This document shows positions 54,907-62,479 of a stretch of DNA of 64,000 bases, piece by piece. Where the stretch lies: contig BJHF01000006.1 of NCBI GenBank assembly GCA_014191855.1, positions 1 to 64,000 on the forward strand, in the 5' to 3' direction. The position numbers were made by a program, and so were the translations under genes. The stretch comes from Deltaproteobacteria bacterium. Lineage in GTDB: Bacteria; Myxococcota_A; UBA796; SXON01. Position 1 is the first letter of the stretch, and each line of letters opens with the position of its first letter. Under the pieces are notes generated by a model. The model did not search any database. It had not been told where the DNA came from and worked only from the letters and a program-made list of their open reading frames with translations.

Positions 54907-56778
54907 TCACCGCGACTCGCTCGTTTGCGGCCGCACCTGCGGCGGCCCCGGCATCGAGAACGACAACGACGGCGGGCGCGACGCCTGGACGGGCAGCGTG
55001 GGCCCCCCGTGCTGGAGCTCGCGCGGCCACGTGAACGCCGTGAAGCTTGCTTCGGTCGCGCCGGTCCAGCGCCCCATGTCCCACGCCTGGGCGCGGGCGC
55101 CGGTGGCCGCCGGATCGCCGAAGAGCGCGTCGAACACGGCGTTGTAGGCCTTGGGCACCTCGGGGTAGCGACCGGGGAAGTATTCGCGGTTGAGGCTGAT
55201 GGTGCGAACGTCCTGATCGAGCAGCGCCTGGAGGTCGGCGGCTTCGAAGCGGAACACGCCTTCGGTGAGCTGCGCGCGCTCGAGGCGGCGGCACGCCGCG
55301 AGGAAGCTGTTGGAATCCACGAATTCATCCCAGCCCGGCGGGCGCACCCGCTCCACCCAGAGCGCATGCCCGCCGAGCAGCGCCTTGTGGTGCTGTAGAC
55401 TGTAGATGAGCGGCGCCTGGGACGCGGCCAGATCGGGCGTGAGCGGCGGTTCGATCAGCACCTTTCCCGGCAACGCGCCGACCGCTTCGTAGAACTCCGC
55501 CGGCACCGCGGCTTTGGAGAACAAGGCGTGGTACGGCGCACCTGCCAGCTCCAACTGCGCGGGAATCGAGAGCGCAAGCAGCACCGCGCCGACGGTGTGG
55601 CGTCGCGACAGGGTGGCCTCCGCGTCGCCCGAACCTCCCTCGCCGACGTCCCGCCGCGGGTCGAGCGCCCGCGCCGCAAGCGTGATCCAAACGAGGTTGA
55701 GCACCACGACGTGGCGGTAGGGCCACCAGAAGCGGCGAAGCGGGCCGGCGAGGCCGTAGATCCACTCGTAGGGACCATGCGGGAACAACGGCCCGGCCAT
55801 GAGCAGCATGAACAGCAGGGCCACCGCCGCGAGGCTCAGGCCTAGCCGGTCCGGCCGACGCCAGAGCGCCACGAAGCCAAGGATCGCGGTGGAGATCGGG
55901 AGAGCGCGCCCGGCGTGCCTCCCCCCATGAACCATGAAGGGCACCGTGTCGGGCTGGAAGAAGCCGGTGCTCGACCACGGCCAACAACTGTCGCCGACCG
56001 TTTCCGGATGGGGGAACACGCTGGCCTCCCCGGTTCCCGGGATGTCGCCCCAGTGGATCGCGAACACGGTCAGGATCGGCGCGATGAGCGCCAGATACGA
56101 CACGGCGAAGAGGAGTAACTGCCGCCACAGCGTCCATGATCGCAGCTCCCGACCCCGACCCGCCAGCAAGACGGCACCCGCGATCACCGCGAAGAACCCG
56201 TAGTACCAGTATAAAATCGATGTCGCCGCGAGGAGGGCGGCGCTCGTGAGCGCCCGACCGAGCGTGGGCCGATCCAGCAGGCGCAGCCAACTCGCTAGGA
56301 AGAACGCGAGGAAGCCGAAGTCGGCCTGGGAGAAGCGGCCGGCGCCGAGCTCCTGGCTCGCGTAAACCGTCATCGCTGCGGTCGGGGCCGCGGCGAGGCT
56401 CGCCGCTCGCGACGCTCCGGCCGCTCGGGCGAGCGCCCAGCCCCCCAGGCCATTGAGCGTGAGGATGGTCAGCGTGTGGGCGGTGGAGGCCTGCGGCCAG
56501 CCCAGCAACACGTGCCAGGGCAGGTACAGGAAGCCGTCGCTGCCGTTACCGGCGAGCCAGGGGGCATCTCCGATCGGCCAGTAATAACGGTCGTTATGGA
56601 CGAGGCTCTGGCCGTGGGTGAGCTGCTCGGCCACCCACACGAGCAGCCAGTGGTTGCCGAGACAGTCGGGGTGCACCCAGCCGCACACGATGCTGTCGCT
56701 TGGCGAGAGCGCCACCGGCGCGATGACCAGGAGCGCGCCGGCGAGGGAGAGGGCAATGGCGGCGAGCGTCCAACGCAC
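54907..56778 (-). CDS. Polytopic membrane protein, glycosyltransferase-like
   Basis: This 623-residue integral membrane protein has about ten hydrophobic segments in its first ~430 residues and a soluble C-terminal part. The first loop carries VHPDCLGNHWLLVWV and NDRYYWPIGDAPWLAGNGSDG, the usual position of catalytic Asp/Glu in GT-C glycosyltransferases. I do not see a definite family signature. The C-terminal domain (~430-623) is mixed alpha/beta. It possibly transfers sugars from lipid carriers; this is a low-certainty guess. Confidence 0.6.
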   Translation of the reverse strand: MRWTLAAIALSLAGALLVIAPVALSPSDSIVCGWVHPDCLGNHWLLVWVAEQLTHGQSLVHNDRYYWPIGDAPWLAGNGSDGFLYLPWHVLLGWPQASTAHTLTILTLNGLGGWALARAAGASRAASLAAAPTAAMTVYASQELGAGRFSQADFGFLAFFLASWLRLLDRPTLGRALTSAALLAATSILYWYYGFFAVIAGAVLLAGRGRELRSWTLWRQLLLFAVSYLALIAPILTVFAIHWGDIPGTGEASVFPHPETVGDSCWPWSSTGFFQPDTVPFMVHGGRHAGRALPISTAILGFVALWRRPDRLGLSLAAVALLFMLLMAGPLFPHGPYEWIYGLAGPLRRFWWPYRHVVVLNLVWITLAARALDPRRDVGEGGSGDAEATLSRRHTVGAVLLALSIPAQLELAGAPYHALFSKAAVPAEFYEAVGALPGKVLIEPPLTPDLAASQAPLIYSLQHHKALLGGHALWVERVRPPGWDEFVDSNSFLAACRRLERAQLTEGVFRFEAADLQALLDQDVRTISLNREYFPGRYPEVPKAYNAVFDALFGDPAATGARAQAWDMGRWTGATEASFTAFTWPRELQHGGPTLPVQASRPPSLSFSMPGPPQVRPQTSESR

Positions 56779-56800
56779 GCGAGAGCGTATGCCGGGCGCT

Positions 56801-56852
56801 GCGAGGGGCCCCTACCCGCGCCTGAGGAAGGGGACCGGGCCGCGCCCCTCGC
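56801..56852 (+). repeat. Dispersed palindromic element, copy 8
   Basis: The arms GCGAGGGGC (56801-56809) and GCCCCTCGC (56844-56852) are perfect 9-bp complements. The inside contains GCGCCTGAGGAAGG and the core GGACCGGGCCGC. It lies between divergent genes, so it cannot act as a simple 3' terminator. Confidence 0.7.
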
Positions 56853-56881
56853 CCCCTTCGTTTCGTGCTAGACGCACGGCG

Positions 56882-58462
56882 ATGGCCTCGTTCGCCGCAG
56901 CGTTTGCTTCCGTCCCGAGGCTGGGGCTGATCGAGGGGCCGACGCCGCTGGTTCCTGCGCCGGAGCTAGCGGCGCAGCTAGGGGTCGCGACGCTCCACCT
57001 CAAGCGCGACGACCTGTTTCCTGAGCTTCACGGCGGAACGAAGGTGCGGAAGCTCGATGTGCTCCTCGCCGAGGATGCCTTCCGGCACGCCAAGGCCTGG
57101 GTGGTGGCGGGTGCGGTCGGCTCGGGGCAGGTGGCCGCGGTCGTGGCGGCTGGAAAACAGCAAAGTCGCCCGGTGCACGCCCACCTGTTCCGCACCCCGC
57201 TCGGCGAACACAGTGCGGAGAACCTTGCGTTCACGGCATCGTGGGCGGCGTCGGTGACCGCTTACCGCAACCAGGTTGATCTCGCGGTGCGCGCGCCGCG
57301 CGTCGTGCTCGCGCTGCCGATGGCGTCCGGCATCGTGGTGCCGATCGGCGCAACGTCGCCCCGCTCGATGCTCGGGTGTGTGCTCGCGGGGATGGAGCTC
57401 GCCGAGCAGCTTCAGGCTGCCGATGGCCCTCCGGCCGATGCGGTGTACCTGCCGTGTGGGTCTGGCGGCACCGCTGCGGGCCTTGCGGTCGGCCTCGCGC
57501 TCGCCGGCATCGACATCCCCGTTCGCGCGGTAATGGTGGTGGACCGGTTCTTTTCACCCGACATGCGGCTCTGGCGTCTGGTTCGCCAGGCGGAGCTGGA
57601 GGTGCGGCGGCTGGGGCTCACCCCCCGACCGTGCAAGCTGGAGTTGAGGCGAGGGTTCGTCGGGCCCGGGTATGCGCAGCCGACACCGGCGGCGTTGAAG
57701 GGGGCGGCGAACCTGCTGGAATTGGGCATCGCGGGTGAGGCGGTCTACACCGGGAAGGCGCTGGCGGGGCTCGCCGCCGACGCTGCCGCGGGCCTCACGC
57801 GGAACCCGGTGTTCTGGGTAACCGTGCGAAGGCCGGGCCTCGAACCTCAGGAAGGCTGGTTGGAACGGCTGCCTCCGGGACTCGCCGCCCTCGCCCGGGC
57901 GTCGGGGTCGGTGTCTCCGCCCCCGGCCACCCGTCGCAACCTGCTGCTCGGCTTCGCGGCTGCTGCCACTCTTGTCGGAGCGGCCCGGCTCACCGGTTAC
58001 GACGGCCCCGGGGGCGAGGTGCTGTCGTCCTGGGAGCTCGCGGTTGTGCGGGCCGCCGGCGAGGCGCTCTTGCCGAACATCTCCGCCGCCGGATTGGATG
58101 CGCTACCGGGTCGCGTCGATCGATACCTGCTCAGCTTCCCGACCTCGCTGCGCGTGGAGGTGCACGCGCTGTTTTTCGCCGTGGAGCAGAGCCTGCCCTT
58201 TGCAGTCGGATTCCATCGCTTCACCGCCTTGTCCCCCGCGGATCGGCTGCTCGCCCTGGAACGCATCGCCGCGCTGGGCGGCCCGGGCCTGCTCATCGCG
58301 CGCTCCATCCGCGACCTCGTGCTACTCGCCTGGTATCAGGCGCCAGAAGCGTGGCCCGACATCGGGTACGAGGGGCCGATGGTGAGCGCGGCGTCGCGAC
58401 CCTCGGTGTATGACGCGCTCAAGGCGCCGGTCGGCTGGGTCCCGTTCTCGGAGGCGCCGTGA
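56882..58462 (+). CDS. PLP fold-II enzyme fused to a GMC small-subunit domain
   Basis: This is a 526-residue single frame. Residues 1-~335 resemble D-cysteine desulfhydrase/ACC deaminase (LHLKRDDLF, PLP Lys in GGTKVRKLDVLLAED, LPCGSGGTAAGLAVG), but the QSNH loop is replaced by GSGQV. Residues ~345-526 resemble gluconate-2-dehydrogenase subunit 3 (ELAVVRAAGEALLP, ADRLLALERIAAL). Between them is a Tat-like signal, RRNLLLGFAAAATLVGAA. An internal GTG at 57911 would start just before it. The 58459 GMC gene overlaps its stop, so the small-subunit part belongs to that enzyme. Confidence 0.7.
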   Translation: MASFAAAFASVPRLGLIEGPTPLVPAPELAAQLGVATLHLKRDDLFPELHGGTKVRKLDVLLAEDAFRHAKAWVVAGAVGSGQVAAVVAAGKQQSRPVHAHLFRTPLGEHSAENLAFTASWAASVTAYRNQVDLAVRAPRVVLALPMASGIVVPIGATSPRSMLGCVLAGMELAEQLQAADGPPADAVYLPCGSGGTAAGLAVGLALAGIDIPVRAVMVVDRFFSPDMRLWRLVRQAELEVRRLGLTPRPCKLELRRGFVGPGYAQPTPAALKGAANLLELGIAGEAVYTGKALAGLAADAAAGLTRNPVFWVTVRRPGLEPQEGWLERLPPGLAALARASGSVSPPPATRRNLLLGFAAAATLVGAARLTGYDGPGGEVLSSWELAVVRAAGEALLPNISAAGLDALPGRVDRYLLSFPTSLRVEVHALFFAVEQSLPFAVGFHRFTALSPADRLLALERIAALGGPGLLIARSIRDLVLLAWYQAPEAWPDIGYEGPMVSAASRPSVYDALKAPVGWVPFSEAP

Positions 58463-59946
58463 TCATCTCCGCCGCCGACCTTACGGTGAGCACGATCAAG
58501 GCTGATCTTTGCGTGATCGGGACCGGTCCTGGCGGCTCCATGGTCGCGATGGTGGCCGCGGAGGCGGGGCTCAGGGTCGTGGCGCTCGAAGCCGGGGCGT
58601 TGGTGACCCCGGGCGAGATGAACCAGCGCGAAGCAGACATGTTTCCGCGATTGTTGTGGGATGCTGGCGGTCGCACGACGATGGACAAGGCCATCCGCAT
58701 CCATCAGGGGCATGGCGTGGGCGGCTCCGCGCTTCACAACCTGAACCTGTGCAAGCGGATCCCGGCTTCGATCCAGGCGCGTTGGCGAGCGGATCGGGGG
58801 GATGGCCCGCCGTGGGAGGCGCTCTACGACGAGGTGGAGGCGCTGTTGGAGGTGAAGGACGTTGACTCGGGAATGGTGAACCGGCACAACCAGCTCCTCG
58901 CGGCTGGTGCGGCGGCCCTGGGCTGGGAGCACGGCCTCCTCCGCCACAACCGCACGGGCTGCATCGGGAGCGGCTACTGCGAGGTGGGCTGCGCCTTCGA
59001 CGCCAAGAACAACGCGCTGAAAATGCTGGTTCCCCGCGCAGTCAAGGCCGGGGCGGCCATCGTGGCGCTCGCGCAGGCCGTGCGCATCGACCACTCCGGC
59101 GGGCGGGTGCGCGGTGTGGACGCGGTGCGGCTCGACCCGCACACGCGGCAGCCCGTCGGAACGCTCCGGATCGACGCGCCGCTGGTGTGCGTGTCGGCCT
59201 CGGCGACGGGAACACCGGCGTTGCTCCTTCGCTCCAGGGTGCCGGACCCCTCCGAAACCACCGGAAACTCCCTTCGGATCCACCCCGCCGTCGTGGCCGC
59301 AGGCGAGTTCGCGGAGGCGGTGCATGCCTGGCGCGGGGTGCCGCAGTCGGTGGAGTGTACGGAATTCCTGAAGCTGGACGACGAGGATGGGCCGCGCACC
59401 TGGATCGTGCCGGCGTTCGCGCACCCGGTCGGCGTCGCAACCCTGGTGCCGGGCCTGGGCGAGGCGCACCGCGCCGTGATGCGGCACTACCCCCATCTCG
59501 GCGCCTTGACCGCCATGATTCACGATCAAACGCGAGGCACGGTGCGCCCGCGCGGCGATCTTGGCGTGGCCATCGACTATGTGCCGGAAGCGGAGGATCG
59601 CGCGGAGCTTCGCCGCGGGCTCGCCGCCGCCGTACGCCTGCTGTTTGCCGCTGGCGCGACCCGCGTTTTGGTGCCCGCCGGGGGCGCCATCGAGTTGTCG
59701 CGACCCGATGAAGTAGCGACAAAGTTATCGGTAGACGCCGATCTCTCTGCCGTACACCCCATGGCCAGCGTGCCGATGGGTGTGGACCCCAAGACCGCCG
59801 CCGTCGGCCCTACGGGGAAGCACCACCACCTCGACGGACTCTGGCTTTCCGACGCCTCGCTGTTCCCCACGTCTATCGGCGTTCCGCCCCAGCTCTCAGT
59901 GTACGCGCTTGGTCTGCACGTCGGGCGGCAGCTCGTCGAGGCCTGA
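58459..59946 (+). CDS. GMC-family FAD oxidoreductase 2
   Basis: This 495-residue GMC oxidoreductase has a GTG start overlapping the upstream TGA. The FAD loop is GTGPGGSMVAMVAAEAG, followed by HQGHGVGGSALHN. A Cys-rich segment CIGSGYCEVGCAFDAKNN is typical of bacterial GMC dehydrogenases and sometimes covers FAD. The catalytic region is HPMASVPMG, and the end is DASLFPTSIGVPPQLS. It is paralogous to the gene at 9650-11089. Its partner is the small-subunit domain encoded just upstream. Its end overlaps a convergent gene by 51 bp. Confidence 0.85.
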   Translation: MIISAADLTVSTIKADLCVIGTGPGGSMVAMVAAEAGLRVVALEAGALVTPGEMNQREADMFPRLLWDAGGRTTMDKAIRIHQGHGVGGSALHNLNLCKRIPASIQARWRADRGDGPPWEALYDEVEALLEVKDVDSGMVNRHNQLLAAGAAALGWEHGLLRHNRTGCIGSGYCEVGCAFDAKNNALKMLVPRAVKAGAAIVALAQAVRIDHSGGRVRGVDAVRLDPHTRQPVGTLRIDAPLVCVSASATGTPALLLRSRVPDPSETTGNSLRIHPAVVAAGEFAEAVHAWRGVPQSVECTEFLKLDDEDGPRTWIVPAFAHPVGVATLVPGLGEAHRAVMRHYPHLGALTAMIHDQTRGTVRPRGDLGVAIDYVPEAEDRAELRRGLAAAVRLLFAAGATRVLVPAGGAIELSRPDEVATKLSVDADLSAVHPMASVPMGVDPKTAAVGPTGKHHHLDGLWLSDASLFPTSIGVPPQLSVYALGLHVGRQLVEA

Positions 59947-60630
59947 CGGGATGACCTCCATCGCACGTCGCGACACGGTCCCGGAGTTCGCCTGCAAGAA
60001 GTTCCGGGCCTCCCGCAGCTCTCCGATCACATTGGCGCCAAAGAACCGCTTGTGATGCTTGGGGTACACGATGCCCTCGCGCGTTTCGAAGTGCCGCAGC
60101 GGGCACCACGACGACTCGATCTGCTCCAGGCACATCTCCAACGCCAAGGCCGAGTTTTTCCAGAGGCGCAGGACGGCGCGCGCCGCCGGGGGGTGCTGGC
60201 TGGCATAGCGCCCTCGCTCAAGCAGCGCGGCGCCTTGCGCGAGCGAGAAGCGCTGCATCCCCAAACATTGCGAGATCACAAGGTTGTACAAGCCACGGAT
60301 GGTGTAGAGGTCGAAGGTAGCCCACAGCGGCGCGGTGACGACAGCGCAGACAGCGGCCACCGCCCACCGCTGCGCGCCCTGCTCGGGCTTCTGGGCCGCG
60401 AGGTGGTCGAGCTGGGTGTTGAGCATCGTGCAGAGCCCGTTGGCATAGCCGCAGAACTGGCAATTCAGTCGGTCGAGCCAGAACAGGTTGGCGATGCGGC
60501 CTCGGTCCATGAACACGTGGTCGGCCCACCGCACTGGCGGAAGGCGGAACACCGGCGTGAGCACCACCTGCATCAGCAAGACGACGATCGTGAGGTTCAG
60601 CACGATGAACGAGGGGATGCTCAAGTACAT
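59896..60630 (-). CDS. Membrane protein with NCxFCxYANG motif, unknown function
   Basis: This 244-residue protein starts at ATG 60630, followed by a membrane helix (FIVLNLTIVVLLMQVVLT). Then come DRLNCQFCGYANGL and, further on, a second membrane helix (AVAAVCAVVTAPLWATFDLY) and SSWCPLRHFE. The pairing of NCxYCxYANG with a later WCPxxH recurs in an uncharacterised bacterial family; these Cys/His could bind metal. The last 51 bp overlap the convergent GMC gene. The region up to 60746 holds no other gene. Confidence 0.65.
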   Translation of the reverse strand: MYLSIPSFIVLNLTIVVLLMQVVLTPVFRLPPVRWADHVFMDRGRIANLFWLDRLNCQFCGYANGLCTMLNTQLDHLAAQKPEQGAQRWAVAAVCAVVTAPLWATFDLYTIRGLYNLVISQCLGMQRFSLAQGAALLERGRYASQHPPAARAVLRLWKNSALALEMCLEQIESSWCPLRHFETREGIVYPKHHKRFFGANVIGELREARNFLQANSGTVSRRAMEVIPSGLDELPPDVQTKRVH

Positions 60631-60746
60631 GGTGCCGCCGCCGACGATGCAACGTAGCCACCCGTGCGTGCGCACCTGAGCAATGCTGATTGAAACCAGC
60701 GTAGAACGCGGGGCGGCCGGGGTCACCTGGGGGGTGTAGCTTGTTT

Positions 60747-60983
60747 CTACAATGCCCGATGTGATCCGTCGCAGAAGGGCGGGTTCTTCGTCTGCTTGCA
60801 CTGGCACAAGTACACGGTCTTGGCCTCGGTGAGCTCGAACTTCCGCGGGCCAAGTCCAGAGCCCTTGTGGGCGCCGGTGCACAGGGGCTGCGGGTCGGCC
60901 TTGCCGCACGCGCACCAGAAGTAGGTGCCGGCCTCCAAGCTGAGTGCGGCAGGGACGGTGGCGGCGACGACGGGCGTGGACAT
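60747..60983 (-). CDS. CDGSH-type iron-sulfur protein
   Basis: This 78-residue protein has two CDGSH-like motifs: CACGKADPQPLCTGAH and CQCKQTKNPPFCDGSH. Each provides three Cys and one His for a [2Fe-2S] cluster, as in the tandem mitoNEET/MiNT family. The start was chosen at 60983 (MSTPVVAATV); longer frames run into unrelated sequence. It is probably a small cytoplasmic redox or cluster-transfer protein. Confidence 0.88.
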   Translation of the reverse strand: MSTPVVAATVPAALSLEAGTYFWCACGKADPQPLCTGAHKGSGLGPRKFELTEAKTVYLCQCKQTKNPPFCDGSHRAL

Positions 60984-61027
60984 TCGGCTTCCAGGGTGGG
61001 CGGGCAAGCTACCACGTGCGCCCAACG

Positions 61028-62479
61028 TTATTGTTGCGCTCCGGGCAACGGTTCCGTGCTCGAATCCCCCTCGCCGAGCATCGCGGCCACGAAGCGTTTG
61101 CCCGTCTCCTTGTACCCTTCGCCGCTGAGGTGGATGAGGTCGCCGGCGGCCAGCCTCGGCTCGGCGCCGAAGTACCACCGCAGCATGGAGCCTGGCCCCC
61201 CCATCGCGGCCTGGAGATCCCAGGTCGCACAACCGAACTCGGGGCCAACTTCGCGCTGAACACGCGCCACCCATTCGGTGGGCGACCAGATGGCGTAGAC
61301 CGAGCCCTTCACCTTCTTGCCGCGATCGCTCGGCCCGATGAGCACGCAGGCCGCGTTCGGGGTGAGGCTGCGCATCCGGGCGAGGCTGGACCGGAGCGAC
61401 GCCGCGTAGGTGTCGGGCGTGAGGCTTTTGTCGTTCGCTTCGTTGGTGCCATAGGCCAGCACCACCAGATCAGGAGGTTTGCGGTCGAGGAACGGGGCCA
61501 TCAGCTCCGGATCCCACTTCTGCCAGCTCGACGCCGTTCGTCCGGTCACCCCCATCGCATCCACGACGATGCCCGATGCATCCCGCTCCATCCACACGCC
61601 GTACACGCGCACGTTCCCATCGGCGGAAACGGTCAGGCGATGCGGTCCGTCCACGGTTTGCAGCACCGCGAGGCCGGGGCCCGTGGAGCCTTCCGCGGAA
61701 ACGTCCACGCTGGGGCCATCGTCCACCTTCAGGTGCAGCGTCCCGGCGCCGGGCTCCCGCAGATACGCTACTTCGAAGCGGCTTATCAGGTGGCCCTGCG
61801 GGTTTGTTTTGGTGGTCTGCACCCAACCAAAAGCATCCTTGCGCGGCGACACGTCGAAGCCGGCGGGGCCGTAGCGGCCATCCTCCCGCCCGTCGCGACG
61901 CTCCACGAAGTCGCTGACCCACGTGCCGCCCGCGCAAAGGTTGGCGTCGCTGGCGCGATACCCCTTCCAGGGCGGGCCCGGCATTACGAACCCGTGCCCG
62001 GCGTCTCCGAAACGATCCTGCAGGATGCGACGAACGCTGCCAGTCAGGAACTCGCCCGCGACGTGGCTCGCGCCCCAGAAGGACAGGCGGGTCTGCCCCT
62101 TTCCAGCGGCGGCCCGCATGAACACGTCGCGAATCCGGGCGATATCTGCAGGTTTTCCGCGTAGCGGCTCCAGTGGAACAGCCGCAACGTCGTAGGGCGT
62201 ATCCAACTGAAGGCGGCTGCGGTCGGGGCCAACGATGCTGGGGTTCTTCGCCTTCGCGTCCGTGTCCAGGGTGGGCATCTTCGCGGGCGCGGGGGTGTCG
62301 ACGGACGCAGAAGTTGGTGTCAGGGGTGGGCCATCTTCCTGCACTTTTGCGCGGGGGGCCGTCACCGTGGCGGTTGTGCTGCACTCGTCGGCTGGCGGGC
62401 CCAGCGTGGCCGGGACGTGGAACACCTGCACCCAGGTGGGCTCGGCGGCGGCGGCGAGCGAGATCAGGAGCGGAATCAT
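61028..62479 (-). CDS. Secreted SGNH/GDSL hydrolase 1
   Basis: This 483-residue exported protein begins MIPLLISLAAAAEPTW. After a Pro/Thr-rich stretch (~30-90), the SGNH core has LSFWGASHVAGEFLTGSVRR (Ser nucleophile replaces GDS with GAS), LVVLAYGTNEAND (block III GxN), and DLIHLSGEGYKE (catalytic Asp-His). A beta insert lies at ~200-300. It resembles the periplasmic acetyl-esterase/acetyltransferase proteins that modify exopolysaccharide. Its ATG overlaps the stop of the next gene upstream, a paralogue. Confidence 0.8.
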   Translation of the reverse strand: MIPLLISLAAAAEPTWVQVFHVPATLGPPADECSTTATVTAPRAKVQEDGPPLTPTSASVDTPAPAKMPTLDTDAKAKNPSIVGPDRSRLQLDTPYDVAAVPLEPLRGKPADIARIRDVFMRAAAGKGQTRLSFWGASHVAGEFLTGSVRRILQDRFGDAGHGFVMPGPPWKGYRASDANLCAGGTWVSDFVERRDGREDGRYGPAGFDVSPRKDAFGWVQTTKTNPQGHLISRFEVAYLREPGAGTLHLKVDDGPSVDVSAEGSTGPGLAVLQTVDGPHRLTVSADGNVRVYGVWMERDASGIVVDAMGVTGRTASSWQKWDPELMAPFLDRKPPDLVVLAYGTNEANDKSLTPDTYAASLRSSLARMRSLTPNAACVLIGPSDRGKKVKGSVYAIWSPTEWVARVQREVGPEFGCATWDLQAAMGGPGSMLRWYFGAEPRLAAGDLIHLSGEGYKETGKRFVAAMLGEGDSSTEPLPGAQQ

